Shown here in pieces: positions 26,566 through 33,444 of a DNA stretch of 64,000 bases (its first letter is position 1; each line of letters begins with the position of its first letter). The notes below the pieces were generated by a model. The model was not told the origin of the DNA, made no database searches, and saw only the letters and a list, made by a program, of their open reading frames with translations. Position numbers and translations under genes: made by a program. The DNA is from an uncultured Alphaproteobacteria bacterium (GTDB lineage: Bacteria > Pseudomonadota > Alphaproteobacteria > Rs-D84), in NCBI GenBank assembly GCA_944392535.1, contig CALXWY010000001.1:186001-250000 (forward strand), given 5' to 3'.

Positions 26566-26589
26566 ATGGCGCGCTTGTAAACGCGCCAT
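26566..26589 (+). terminator. Hairpin after thrS
   Basis: An 8-base stem ATGGCGCG with CGCGCCAT closes an 8-base loop just after the thrS stop. No T-run follows (TATAATTG), so it is a weak terminator or a stability hairpin. Confidence 0.5.
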
Positions 26590-26614
26590 TATAATTGTAT
26601 GCAAAGGGGGTCAT

Positions 26615-26758
26615 ATGAAAAAAGCAATATTATTGTTGGTGTTGTTTGTTGTGCCAATGGCATTGTCGGCGTGCGCAACAAGTTGTGAAACAGAACCAAT
26701 TGTTGAAGAAAATCATAAACTGATTGTGCCGCCGAATTTTGGACAAATGCCAAAATAA
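26615..26758 (+). CDS. Small lipoprotein (47 residues)
   Basis: MKKAILLLVLFVVPMALSAC is a type II signal peptide with lipobox LSAC. The mature part is only about 28 residues and ends HKLIVPPNFGQMPK. The final PPNFG resembles the PPDF(N)LRPP end of DUF3035-type lipoproteins, but this is a weak likeness. GCAAAGGGGG precedes the ATG. Function unknown; it may be an entericidin-like small envelope lipoprotein. It lies between thrS and the SPOR gene. Confidence 0.6.
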   Translation: MKKAILLLVLFVVPMALSACATSCETEPIVEENHKLIVPPNFGQMPK

Positions 26759-26773
26759 CGTGCGAGATATTCT

Positions 26774-26801
26774 TTGTTATTTGCGCTTTTTGTGGTATAA
26801 T
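26774..26801 (+). promoter_or_regulatory. Predicted promoter of the SPOR gene
   Basis: TTGTTA at 26774-26779 and TATAAT at 26796-26801, 16-base spacer, with TGTGG before the -10. The SPOR gene starts at 26830. Confidence 0.6.
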
Positions 26802-26829
26802 GTACCGTAAAGCATAAGGGGAATCCGCC

Positions 26830-27660
26830 ATGAATAATGATGATAACAATCTGGACCTGTTGGATTTGAATGATGATGCAGATACGTTGGATGACAATCT
26901 GCCGGATGCGGCGCCGTTTACCAATCCGCGCCCGAAAAAGCCGTGGCTGTTGTTAGCGGTTGGGGTGTTGGTAATTATTTTGGCGACGTATATTATTATT
27001 CGCACAATTGGTGGCGATTCTTCATCTTCTATGGAGGTGGATTTAGACGCACCCGCAATCGTCGTAGAAGGACAAGATGGTCCAATCGCGGATGCGGCGC
27101 TTGATGTGCCAAGCGTTCCGGTGGCTGTTGCGCCGGCGCCACAACCCGCGCCGGCACCAAAAAATGATGCACGTGTGCAACCGGCGCCTGTACCAGTACC
27201 AGCACCGCAACCCGTGGTAAAGCCGGTACCACAGCCTGCGCCACAACCGGTGGCCCAAAATGCAACCCCGGGTGTGCCAGTGCGTGTCATAGAAGACAGA
27301 AAAGATGTTACATTTAATCCGGAACGCGTTCAATCGGCGCCGGCACCGGCACCAAAACCGGCCGCCACACAACCGGCACGTCGTGCAGCGCAACCCGCCG
27401 CAACGGCGCCGCGTAATGGTGGTTGGTATGTTCAGTTTGGATCGTACAGCACGCGCGCATCGGCCGAAGCCGGCCAGCGTCAATTACAAAATGGACATCG
27501 CAGTCTGTTTGCAGGACGCCAGTTTGTAATCTTGGCCGCTGTTTTGCCAAATGGATCAACAACGTATCGTTTGCGGGTGGCGTTTGATACATCGGCAAAT
27601 GCAAATGCGTTTTGTCGCAATGCCAAGTCGGATGGTGTTGATTGTTATGTAACAAAGTAA
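26830..27660 (+). CDS. SPOR-domain septal protein
   Basis: 276 residues. An acidic N-terminal segment is followed by one membrane segment (about 41-60, LLLAVGVLVIILATYIIIR). A long Pro/Ala-rich linker (about 95-200) follows, then a C-terminal SPOR domain (GGWYVQFGSYSTRASAEAGQ... to YRLRVAFD). SPOR domains bind denuded septal peptidoglycan. The layout is that of FtsN- or DedD-like proteins. tatA follows 15 bases later, which may be read from the same message. Confidence 0.9.
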   Translation: MNNDDNNLDLLDLNDDADTLDDNLPDAAPFTNPRPKKPWLLLAVGVLVIILATYIIIRTIGGDSSSSMEVDLDAPAIVVEGQDGPIADAALDVPSVPVAVAPAPQPAPAPKNDARVQPAPVPVPAPQPVVKPVPQPAPQPVAQNATPGVPVRVIEDRKDVTFNPERVQSAPAPAPKPAATQPARRAAQPAATAPRNGGWYVQFGSYSTRASAEAGQRQLQNGHRSLFAGRQFVILAAVLPNGSTTYRLRVAFDTSANANAFCRNAKSDGVDCYVTK

Positions 27661-27675
27661 TTTTGGGGGATAAAA

Positions 27676-27900
27676 ATGTTTGGACGATTTGGTTGGGCCG
27701 AAATACTGGTCATTGTTGTATTGGTGCTGATTCTGTTTGGGCATAACAAGATTCCCGGCATGATGAAGAATTTGGCCGATGGTATTAATACATTTAAAAA
27801 AGAGATAAAAAATCGGTCGCAAAAAGATGCGAAAAAGCCGGTAAAGGCCGGGGACGGGGCCAAGAAAAAATCTGTGAAAAAAGCCCCAGCAAAAAAGTAA
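27676..27900 (+). CDS. tatA: Sec-independent translocase subunit TatA
   Basis: 74 residues. One membrane helix (WAEILVIVVLVLILFG) and the amphipathic helix with FGHNKIPGMMKNLADGINTF give the TatA pattern (FGxxKLP...LGxGIxxFK). The tail is Lys-rich. TatA forms the export pore for folded Tat substrates. tatB and tatC are about 9 kb away at 36794-37824, so the tat genes are split. GGGGGATAAAA precedes the ATG. Confidence 0.93.
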   Translation: MFGRFGWAEILVIVVLVLILFGHNKIPGMMKNLADGINTFKKEIKNRSQKDAKKPVKAGDGAKKKSVKKAPAKK

Positions 27901-27920
27901 ATTCCGATTCGTTTTTGTTT

Positions 27921-27949
27921 ATGCGTGGTTGTGTGCCACGCATTTTTTT
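27921..27949 (+). terminator. Terminator after tatA
   Basis: ATGCGTGG and CCACGCAT form an 8-base stem with a 7-base loop, followed by a T-run (to 27949). This is a clear intrinsic terminator. Confidence 0.85.
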
Positions 27950-27959
27950 GTATGCTTGC

Positions 27960-28163
27960 GTATAGTAAAATCACAAGTGATATGGTGTGTTGCCGTATTT
28001 GGGTGTCAAAACCCGTAACATAGCGTCGCGAATGCGATGAAAAGTGTCTCTAACCACAGGGGGGGGGATGGTTCGTGAATAATGCGTTTTTGCAAAATAA
28101 GCACACTAATACTATGTTTTAGTCTTGAACCGCCAGCCACCTGAATGTTTCCGGTGGTTTTTT
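27960..28163 (+). ncRNA. Candidate structured small RNA
   Basis: The stretch between the tatA terminator and the 28185 gene has no good reading frame but several strong inverted repeats. ATAGTA (27962-27967) can pair with TACTAT (28110-28115). Inside lie ATCAC/GTGAT, GGGT/ACCC, CGTCGC/GCGATG and ACCA/TGGT, the last enclosing a run of nine G. The segment ends with a terminator (28137-28163). I do not recognise its class; it does not look like SRP RNA, RNase P RNA or tmRNA. It could instead be a long structured leader of the next gene, which is only 22 bases beyond. Confidence 0.45.
28137..28163 (+). terminator. Terminator before the Cys-rich protein gene
   Basis: CCACC and GGTGG with an 11-base loop, then a six-T run. 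It is a probable intrinsic terminator of the upstream RNA. Confidence 0.6.
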
Positions 28164-28184
28164 GTTGCAAAATGGGGGTTAAAG

Positions 28185-28754
28185 ATGAAAAAGATATTTA
28201 TCGCCATTGTCGCGTGCATGATCTGCAACGTTGGTTGGGGTGCAATAGTGATATGCCCAGGTGACACTTGTCATGCAGGTGAGTGGTCCCCAACAGGTTC
28301 TGCCTATGACTGTCAGGTTTGCCCAGCCAACACATATCAAGATGGCTGTGTTTATCCTGGTAAAGAGTGTACCCCGTGTCCCGCGGGGACCGGCACGATT
28401 GGCGATACGGCGGCCGATCACGACAGTATTGATGATTGTATTCCGATGGAAACAGAAGAAATATCTTGTAATCCGGGATATTATTTACCCGCAAACAGTC
28501 AACAATGCACACAATGTCCACGTAATCATTATTGTCCCGGTGGGACGTTTACAGAAACGACATCTGATTCTGGGATAACACAATGTCCAGATAATATGTA
28601 TTCACCACTGGGGTCAGATAGTGCGGATGATTGTGGGCGCGTGTTACATATTGGCGAATATATTTTATATCTGCGTACGGCAAAACTGACCGTGCCATCA
28701 CTGAATGTCCAGATTGGCAACACGATATATTACGGTGATATGTTCCCCGCGTAA
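28185..28754 (+). CDS. Secreted Cys-rich repeat protein (GCC2_GCC3-like)
   Basis: 189 residues from the ATG at 28185, with AATGGGGG upstream. The signal peptide (MKKIFIAIVACMICNVGWG) precedes Cys-rich segments: CHAGEWSP, CPANTYQDG, CTPCPAGTGTIGDT, CNPGYYLPANSQQCTQCPRN, HYCPGGT and CPDNMYSPLGS. These resemble GCC2_GCC3/ephrin-receptor-like repeats found in secreted proteins. Such repeats are seen in surface or adhesion proteins of some host-associated alphaproteobacteria. The final third (LHIGEYILYLRTAK...) has no Cys apart from its start. Function unknown. Confidence 0.7.
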   Translation: MKKIFIAIVACMICNVGWGAIVICPGDTCHAGEWSPTGSAYDCQVCPANTYQDGCVYPGKECTPCPAGTGTIGDTAADHDSIDDCIPMETEEISCNPGYYLPANSQQCTQCPRNHYCPGGTFTETTSDSGITQCPDNMYSPLGSDSADDCGRVLHIGEYILYLRTAKLTVPSLNVQIGNTIYYGDMFPA

Positions 28755-28770
28755 CTGTATGCGATAAAAA

Positions 28771-28788
28771 GCGCGCCATTTGGCGCGC
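28771..28788. terminator. Hairpin between the Cys-rich gene and the dksA-like gene
   Basis: GCGCGCCA and TGGCGCGC, a perfect 8-base stem with a two-base loop, between two convergent genes. AAAAA flanks it upstream, which reads as a T-run on the minus strand. Confidence 0.6.
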
Positions 28789-28815
28789 ACCTTTGCAAAT
28801 AACGAAACGTGTATA

Positions 28816-29244
28816 TTATTTTCGTTTTTCGTATTCTTCTTGTTCTTCAACTGTCATTGTGGCCAACGGACGTGCCAGCATGCGTGACAGGCCGATTTCT
28901 GTGCCGGATACGACACTGTATCCATATGTGCCATTTTCAATGCGTTCCAGTGCCGCATTGATTTTTTTCAGTAAATTATTATCACGTTCAGACATGCGCA
29001 AATTCATTGTGATATCTTGTTCCAATGATGCGTTATCTGTTTCATCACCGACGCCGTCCGATTCGTTTTTATCGGCCGAACGAACCGCGCTTAATACAGA
29101 CGCAGATTCGTGCATTAATTCGTCCTTTTGTGCGCTTAACAGTTGGTAAAAGTATGCCAATTGCTGGTCACACATATATGGTTCAGACTTTTTCGGTACA
29201 TATTTTGCCGGTAATTCAATGTTTTTATAGTTCTGTGTTGCCAT
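28816..29244 (-). CDS. DksA/TraR-family protein without zinc cysteines
   Basis: 142 residues. A coiled-coil N-terminal part (about 25-105) is followed by RIENGTYGYSVVSGTEIGL and MLARPLATMTVEEQEEYEKR, the C-terminal pattern of DksA (YGYCxxTGxxIGxxRLxARP). The Cys positions are Ser/Ser, and the later Cys of DksA are also absent, as in many alphaproteobacterial forms. DksA binds RNA polymerase through its secondary channel with ppGpp. The lack of the zinc site suggests a redox-insensitive form. trxA lies one base upstream, so both are one operon. Confidence 0.8.
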   Translation of the reverse strand: MATQNYKNIELPAKYVPKKSEPYMCDQQLAYFYQLLSAQKDELMHESASVLSAVRSADKNESDGVGDETDNASLEQDITMNLRMSERDNNLLKKINAALERIENGTYGYSVVSGTEIGLSRMLARPLATMTVEEQEEYEKRK

Positions 29245-29245
29245 T

Positions 29246-29566
29246 TTATGAACCTTTGATTTCGCGTATCCAATTTATTAATGTTTCTTCATCCATCAGG
29301 CCTGTGCGCGCTTCAACCAATTCACCATTGCGAAATGCCAGTACGCTGGGGATGCTGCGTATTCCGAATTTTGCCGGTGTGCGGCGATTTGATTCGTCAA
29401 TTTCAAATTTTACAAAATTTACGTCTGGAACCGTGTCAGATACTGATTCAAATATTGGGCCAAACATACGACATGGTCCGCACCATGGGGCCCAAAAGTC
29501 AACCAATGTCACACCAGAACCAACCATAGTTTCAAATGTTGAATCATTTGCATGTTGTAATGACAT
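29246..29566 (-). CDS. trxA: Thioredoxin
   Basis: 106 residues with the active site WAPWCGPCRM, plus the conserved FVKFEIDE, a cis-Pro in IRSIPSVLAF and the closing GxxxxxxTGLMDE region. It is a cytoplasmic disulfide reductase. AAGGGAGG lies upstream of the ATG. It is the first gene of a two-gene unit with the dksA-like gene, separated by one base. The divergent sufS begins 75 bases away. Confidence 0.95.
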   Translation of the reverse strand: MSLQHANDSTFETMVGSGVTLVDFWAPWCGPCRMFGPIFESVSDTVPDVNFVKFEIDESNRRTPAKFGIRSIPSVLAFRNGELVEARTGLMDEETLINWIREIKGS

Positions 29567-29641
29567 CTTTTCCTCCCTTGGTGGTTGATATTTTTCACGA
29601 GTGTATTATAATCGCCAAAAAAAGCAAGAAGAAATCATAAA

Positions 29642-30751
29642 ATGAATAATATCATATACTTAGATGCCGCCGCCAGTGCATTAAAGTCTGAATCAGTGAT
29701 TCAGCGCCAGGTGGGTTTTTTAACAAATGAATATGCTAATGCTGGGCGGGGGATATGTGCGCGTGCCGCGGCTGTTGATTCGTCGGTTGCCGATGTCCGT
29801 GCAAAAATTGCGAAATTCATTAATGCGCCCGGTCCAGACAATATTATATTTACATCGGGGACAACAGATGGATTGAACCGTGTGGTGCATTTAGTGTGCA
29901 AAATGGATGAATTTGCAAATCGCAGTATTACAGCCGCAGTGTCTGATATTGATCACCACAGTGCGCGTATGCCGTGGATTGCATCGGGGGCAAATATTGT
30001 TTTATGTCCGATGGACGAATCTTGGGCGTATGATGTGTCGCAAATTCCGGTCGCAGACGTTTTTGTTATCACGGCGATGTCTAATGTTATGGGAATGCGG
30101 CAAAATGTATCAGAACTGATTAATGCGGCGCGAAAAAAGAATCCGAATGTAATTACAGTTGTTGATGCGGCGCAATATGTTGTACACGCGGATATTAATG
30201 CATCAGAATGGGGGGCGGATTTTATTTGTTTTTCGGGGCACAAAATCGGTGCAGATACCGGGGTTGGCGTTATGTATATCAAAAATCCAGAACGATTTAC
30301 CCCGGATAAATTTGGCGGTGGTATGGTGGTAAAAATTACAGGTGATACATCGTGGATGTTGGAAAATGCGCCTGAAAAATTTGAGGCCGGTACAATGCCA
30401 TTGACCCAGATTATTGGAATGGGGGTTGCGATTGATTATTGGAAAGCGAATCGCCCAGATACAAATCTGATAGAATATATGCATGATAAATTATCAGAAA
30501 ACCCGAACGTGCACGTGATAACACAACGTGACGCAGCGCTGTTGACGTTTTATCCGAAAAATATGCATGTCTTGGATTTTGGGGCCATGGTTGGTGCGCG
30601 TGGTGTTTGTTTGCGGGTTGGAAATATGTGTGCAGGATGGCTGCATAATGCGATGAAAATCCCAGGAACCGCGCGGATATCGGTCGGGCCATGGAATACG
30701 ATGGATGATGCCCAGAATGCAATTAAAATAATAAATGATATTGTTAAATAA
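29642..30751 (+). CDS. sufS: Cysteine desulfurase SufS
   Basis: 369 residues of the class V aminotransferase fold: IYLDAAASALKSE at the start, IIFTSGTTDGLNRV, SDIDHHSARMPW, and FICFSGHKIGADTGVG, whose Lys binds PLP. The SufS-type nucleophilic Cys is in LRVGNMCAGWLH. It takes sulfur from cysteine for Fe-S cluster assembly. It is somewhat shorter than the usual 405-residue form. sufT and sufE follow, giving an S-T-E trio; sufC and sufB lie 20 kb away. Confidence 0.88.
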   Translation: MNNIIYLDAAASALKSESVIQRQVGFLTNEYANAGRGICARAAAVDSSVADVRAKIAKFINAPGPDNIIFTSGTTDGLNRVVHLVCKMDEFANRSITAAVSDIDHHSARMPWIASGANIVLCPMDESWAYDVSQIPVADVFVITAMSNVMGMRQNVSELINAARKKNPNVITVVDAAQYVVHADINASEWGADFICFSGHKIGADTGVGVMYIKNPERFTPDKFGGGMVVKITGDTSWMLENAPEKFEAGTMPLTQIIGMGVAIDYWKANRPDTNLIEYMHDKLSENPNVHVITQRDAALLTFYPKNMHVLDFGAMVGARGVCLRVGNMCAGWLHNAMKIPGTARISVGPWNTMDDAQNAIKIINDIVK

Positions 30752-30752
30752 A

Positions 30753-31067
30753 ATGACGCCAACAAAAGAAAATATTATTGAAGCACTGCGGACAGTATAT
30801 GACCCAGAAATACCAGTAAATATATGGGATTTGGGATTAATATACGATATCGTAATACATCCAGATAAAATTGTTATCACAATGACGTTTACCAGTCCAA
30901 CATGCCCGATGATGGAAGATTTGTTAAACCAGGTTCGGGATGCTGTGATGACTGTATCGGGTGGGCGCGATGTTATTATTGATTTAGTATGGGATCCACC
31001 GTGGGATTTATCACGTATGTCGGATGCGGCGCGTTTAGAACTGGATTTAACAGAGCAGGGATGGTGA
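30753..31067 (+). CDS. sufT: SufT / MIP18-family Fe-S assembly factor
   Basis: About 104 residues. The DUF59 motif is YDPEIPVNIWDLGLIYDIV, followed by TFTSPTCPMMEDLLNQV and DLVWDPPWDLSRMS. SufT-type proteins assist Fe-S cluster maturation. I place the start at 30753; an in-frame ATG at 30735 would overlap sufS. It ends seven bases before sufE, so sufS-sufT-sufE form one unit. Confidence 0.87.
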   Translation: MTPTKENIIEALRTVYDPEIPVNIWDLGLIYDIVIHPDKIVITMTFTSPTCPMMEDLLNQVRDAVMTVSGGRDVIIDLVWDPPWDLSRMSDAARLELDLTEQGW

Positions 31068-31073
31068 TTCGCA

Positions 31074-31436
31074 ATGCAATATGCAGAAATGAAAAAAATT
31101 TTGGAATCAATTCAAGATCCTGTAATGAAAATGGAAGCAGTCATAGATTTCGGTAATGATATGCCAGATGTGCCGAATTCGGCGGTGTGTACTGAAATCC
31201 AGGGGTGTGCATCGTTTGCGGAAATATGTCGTGATGGAAATAATTTTTATGGTCGTGCCGATTCGGCACTGGTGCGTGGAATTGTTGCGATTTTGGTGGC
31301 AATGGTGAATGGCAAAAGTCCAGAGCAAATAAAACAAATGGATTTGAATGCAGAATTCGCATTGCTGAAATTAAACTTGGGCACGGGGCGATTGGGTGGT
31401 GTGAATTCTATGATTCGTTTTTTACAGAATTTGTGA
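31074..31436 (+). CDS. sufE: SufE-like sulfur-transfer protein
   Basis: 120 residues. The key Cys is in EIQGCASFAEIC (Cys45, family VxGCxSxVW). A Gly-rich C-terminal LNLGTGRLGGVNSMI matches the SufE helix around RxxG. SufE takes persulfide from SufS and gives it to the SufB scaffold. It is shorter than the typical 138 residues, but the core is kept. Third gene after sufS and sufT. Confidence 0.87.
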   Translation: MQYAEMKKILESIQDPVMKMEAVIDFGNDMPDVPNSAVCTEIQGCASFAEICRDGNNFYGRADSALVRGIVAILVAMVNGKSPEQIKQMDLNAEFALLKLNLGTGRLGGVNSMIRFLQNL

Positions 31437-31473
31437 TAATATGAATTGATACAGGTGTAATCTGGGACGCGGG

Positions 31474-31776
31474 ATGAGTGAAGAAGAAAAAATGTTTCAA
31501 ATCGGGTGTTGGGCACTGGTTTTAATCGCGGTTCTGACCGCGATATTACAGGTGTGTTATCGCACCCAGAAGCGTATGTTGAATAATGTTCGTGCGCAAA
31601 TTGTTGAAACGCAACAGGATATTGCCGTTGCCCAGGCAAATTTTGCATCTTATGTGCGACCAGAAATTCTGCGTAATTTGGTAATCAGTATAACCCCAGA
31701 TGCAGAACCAATCAGTTTTCATAAAAATATTTCTGTGGATAAATTGGAAAGTAACCAGGATATATCGGCGCAATAA
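31474..31776 (+). CDS. FtsL-like cell division protein
   Basis: 100 residues with a cytoplasmic start, one membrane segment (about 11-28, CWALVLIAVLTAILQVCY) and a coiled-coil periplasmic helix. It lacks sequence identity typical of named families, but size, topology and position directly before ftsI are those of FtsL, part of the FtsQLB complex. Its TAA abuts the ftsI ATG. Named by context, not by sequence motif. Confidence 0.6.
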   Translation: MSEEEKMFQIGCWALVLIAVLTAILQVCYRTQKRMLNNVRAQIVETQQDIAVAQANFASYVRPEILRNLVISITPDAEPISFHKNISVDKLESNQDISAQ

Positions 31777-33402
31777 ATGTTTGAAATAGGCAGGGATATT
31801 TTCAGTCGCGGTATCAGCGGAAATTCAAATAATAAAACCGCACGCGTACGTCTGCGGGTGGTGTATTATGTGTTGGTTGCAATGTTTGCATTATTCGCGG
31901 TGCGTACGTTATTACTGGGGATTGAGGGTACAGACAGGTCCAGATTGGCCGGGGCCGATGGTGAATGGGTGGCGTCACGCGCAGATATTGTGGACAGAAA
32001 TGGTGATATATTGGCAAAGAATATCGTGTCTGGGCATATTATGTTGCGTCCACCATATGTAAAAAATCCAGATGCGGTTGCAAATGCAATACATAAAGCA
32101 ATGCCATACGAATACCCGTTGGCCAAGGCCTTGGATTTGGTTAATTCAAACAGACGTTTTATGTATTTGAAAAAATTTGCCAGTGATGCACAGCGAAAAA
32201 TTATAGAAGATGCGCGTCTGGAAGGACTAGAAATAGAATCTGTACAGACAAGAAAATATCCAAAACGCCGCTTGTTTTCGCATGCGGTTGGATTTGTCGG
32301 TGTGGATGGACATGGACTGGAAGGGGCAGAATTAATTTATGATGATTATTTGCGCGAAAATACGGATCCGTTGCGCTTGTCGTTGGATTCACGTATTCAA
32401 TCTGTGTTTTACGAGCAGTTGTCATTGGCAATGCAACTATACAAGGCCAAGGGCGCAATGGGATTGTTAATGAATTCACAGACAGGTGAGATGATTGCCA
32501 TGGTTTCGTTGCCTGACTTTGACCCAGAAAATATTGAACTGAATGCGGCGCGTAATCGTATGTTTATGCCACTGCGTGGTGTGTTTGATATGGGGTCTGT
32601 GTTCAAAATATTTAATACGGCGATGGCGATGGAAAATGGAATCAATAAAGAATACTATGTCGCCAAGCCGTTTGATATCCCAGATAAGTATGGACGAACC
32701 GCGGATACGATTTCTGACCATCGCAGTTTTAAGCCGCCACGTCCGTATTTAAGCGTTGAAGAAATTATGATGTATTCTTGTAATGTTGGCAGTGCGCAAA
32801 TTGCGCTGGATTTGCCAGATGGAACCCAACAAGAATTTTTTCACCGGATTCATATGGATGAACCGTTAAGTTTGGAATTTGGTCGTACAGAACGTCCGCT
32901 GATGCCAATCAAGTGGGGGCCGGTTGAACGCGCAACTGTATCGTATGGGCATGGGATTTCTGTTACACCAATGCATTTGCTGTTGGGGGTAAATGCAATG
33001 ATTAATGGCGGAATTTATATATATCCAACAATGTTAAAGCGTGATGTTGGCGCGGTGCGTGGCGCACGTGTGTTGGATGCAAGTGTTTCAGCCAGGTTGC
33101 GGGATATTATGTATATGGTCGCCGAAGAAACCAGTGGACGCAAGGCGCGAATCGCAGGGATTCAAATCGGTGGAAAAACGGCCACCGCAGAAAAGTATGT
33201 TAATGGGCGCGTTGACCATACCAAGAATTTAACCGCATTTGTGGGGATATTTCCCGTGTCGGCGCCACAATATACAATATTGGTTATTCTGGATGAACCC
33301 CAGGCCACACCAGCCGCATCATACGTGCGTACGGCCGCATATAATGCCGTGCCAACAACGGGAAAAATTTTGGACAGTATACTGCCGTTGCTATTTGAAT
33401 AA
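31777..33402 (+). CDS. ftsI: Penicillin-binding protein FtsI (PBP3), with KTA in place of KTG
   Basis: 541 residues. One N-terminal membrane segment (about 25-45) is followed by a non-catalytic domain, then the transpeptidase. Motif one is Ser274-x-x-Lys277 (GSVFK), motif two SCN at 334-336, and motif three reads GGKTAT with Lys467-Thr-Ala469 rather than the usual KTG. The rest, such as AEKYVNG and FVGIFPVSAPQY, is typical. It cross-links septal peptidoglycan. It follows the ftsL-like gene without a gap. Confidence 0.9.
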   Translation: MFEIGRDIFSRGISGNSNNKTARVRLRVVYYVLVAMFALFAVRTLLLGIEGTDRSRLAGADGEWVASRADIVDRNGDILAKNIVSGHIMLRPPYVKNPDAVANAIHKAMPYEYPLAKALDLVNSNRRFMYLKKFASDAQRKIIEDARLEGLEIESVQTRKYPKRRLFSHAVGFVGVDGHGLEGAELIYDDYLRENTDPLRLSLDSRIQSVFYEQLSLAMQLYKAKGAMGLLMNSQTGEMIAMVSLPDFDPENIELNAARNRMFMPLRGVFDMGSVFKIFNTAMAMENGINKEYYVAKPFDIPDKYGRTADTISDHRSFKPPRPYLSVEEIMMYSCNVGSAQIALDLPDGTQQEFFHRIHMDEPLSLEFGRTERPLMPIKWGPVERATVSYGHGISVTPMHLLLGVNAMINGGIYIYPTMLKRDVGAVRGARVLDASVSARLRDIMYMVAEETSGRKARIAGIQIGGKTATAEKYVNGRVDHTKNLTAFVGIFPVSAPQYTILVILDEPQATPAASYVRTAAYNAVPTTGKILDSILPLLFE

Positions 33403-33444
33403 TTTTTGATTATAATTATCACGATAATAAAAAAAGAGTAAATC

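Noticed and set aside
27960-28163. tmRNA, SRP RNA or RNase P RNA
   Set aside because: None of their conserved sequences is present, such as the GGAAGCAGCC of SRP RNA or a tRNA-like end.
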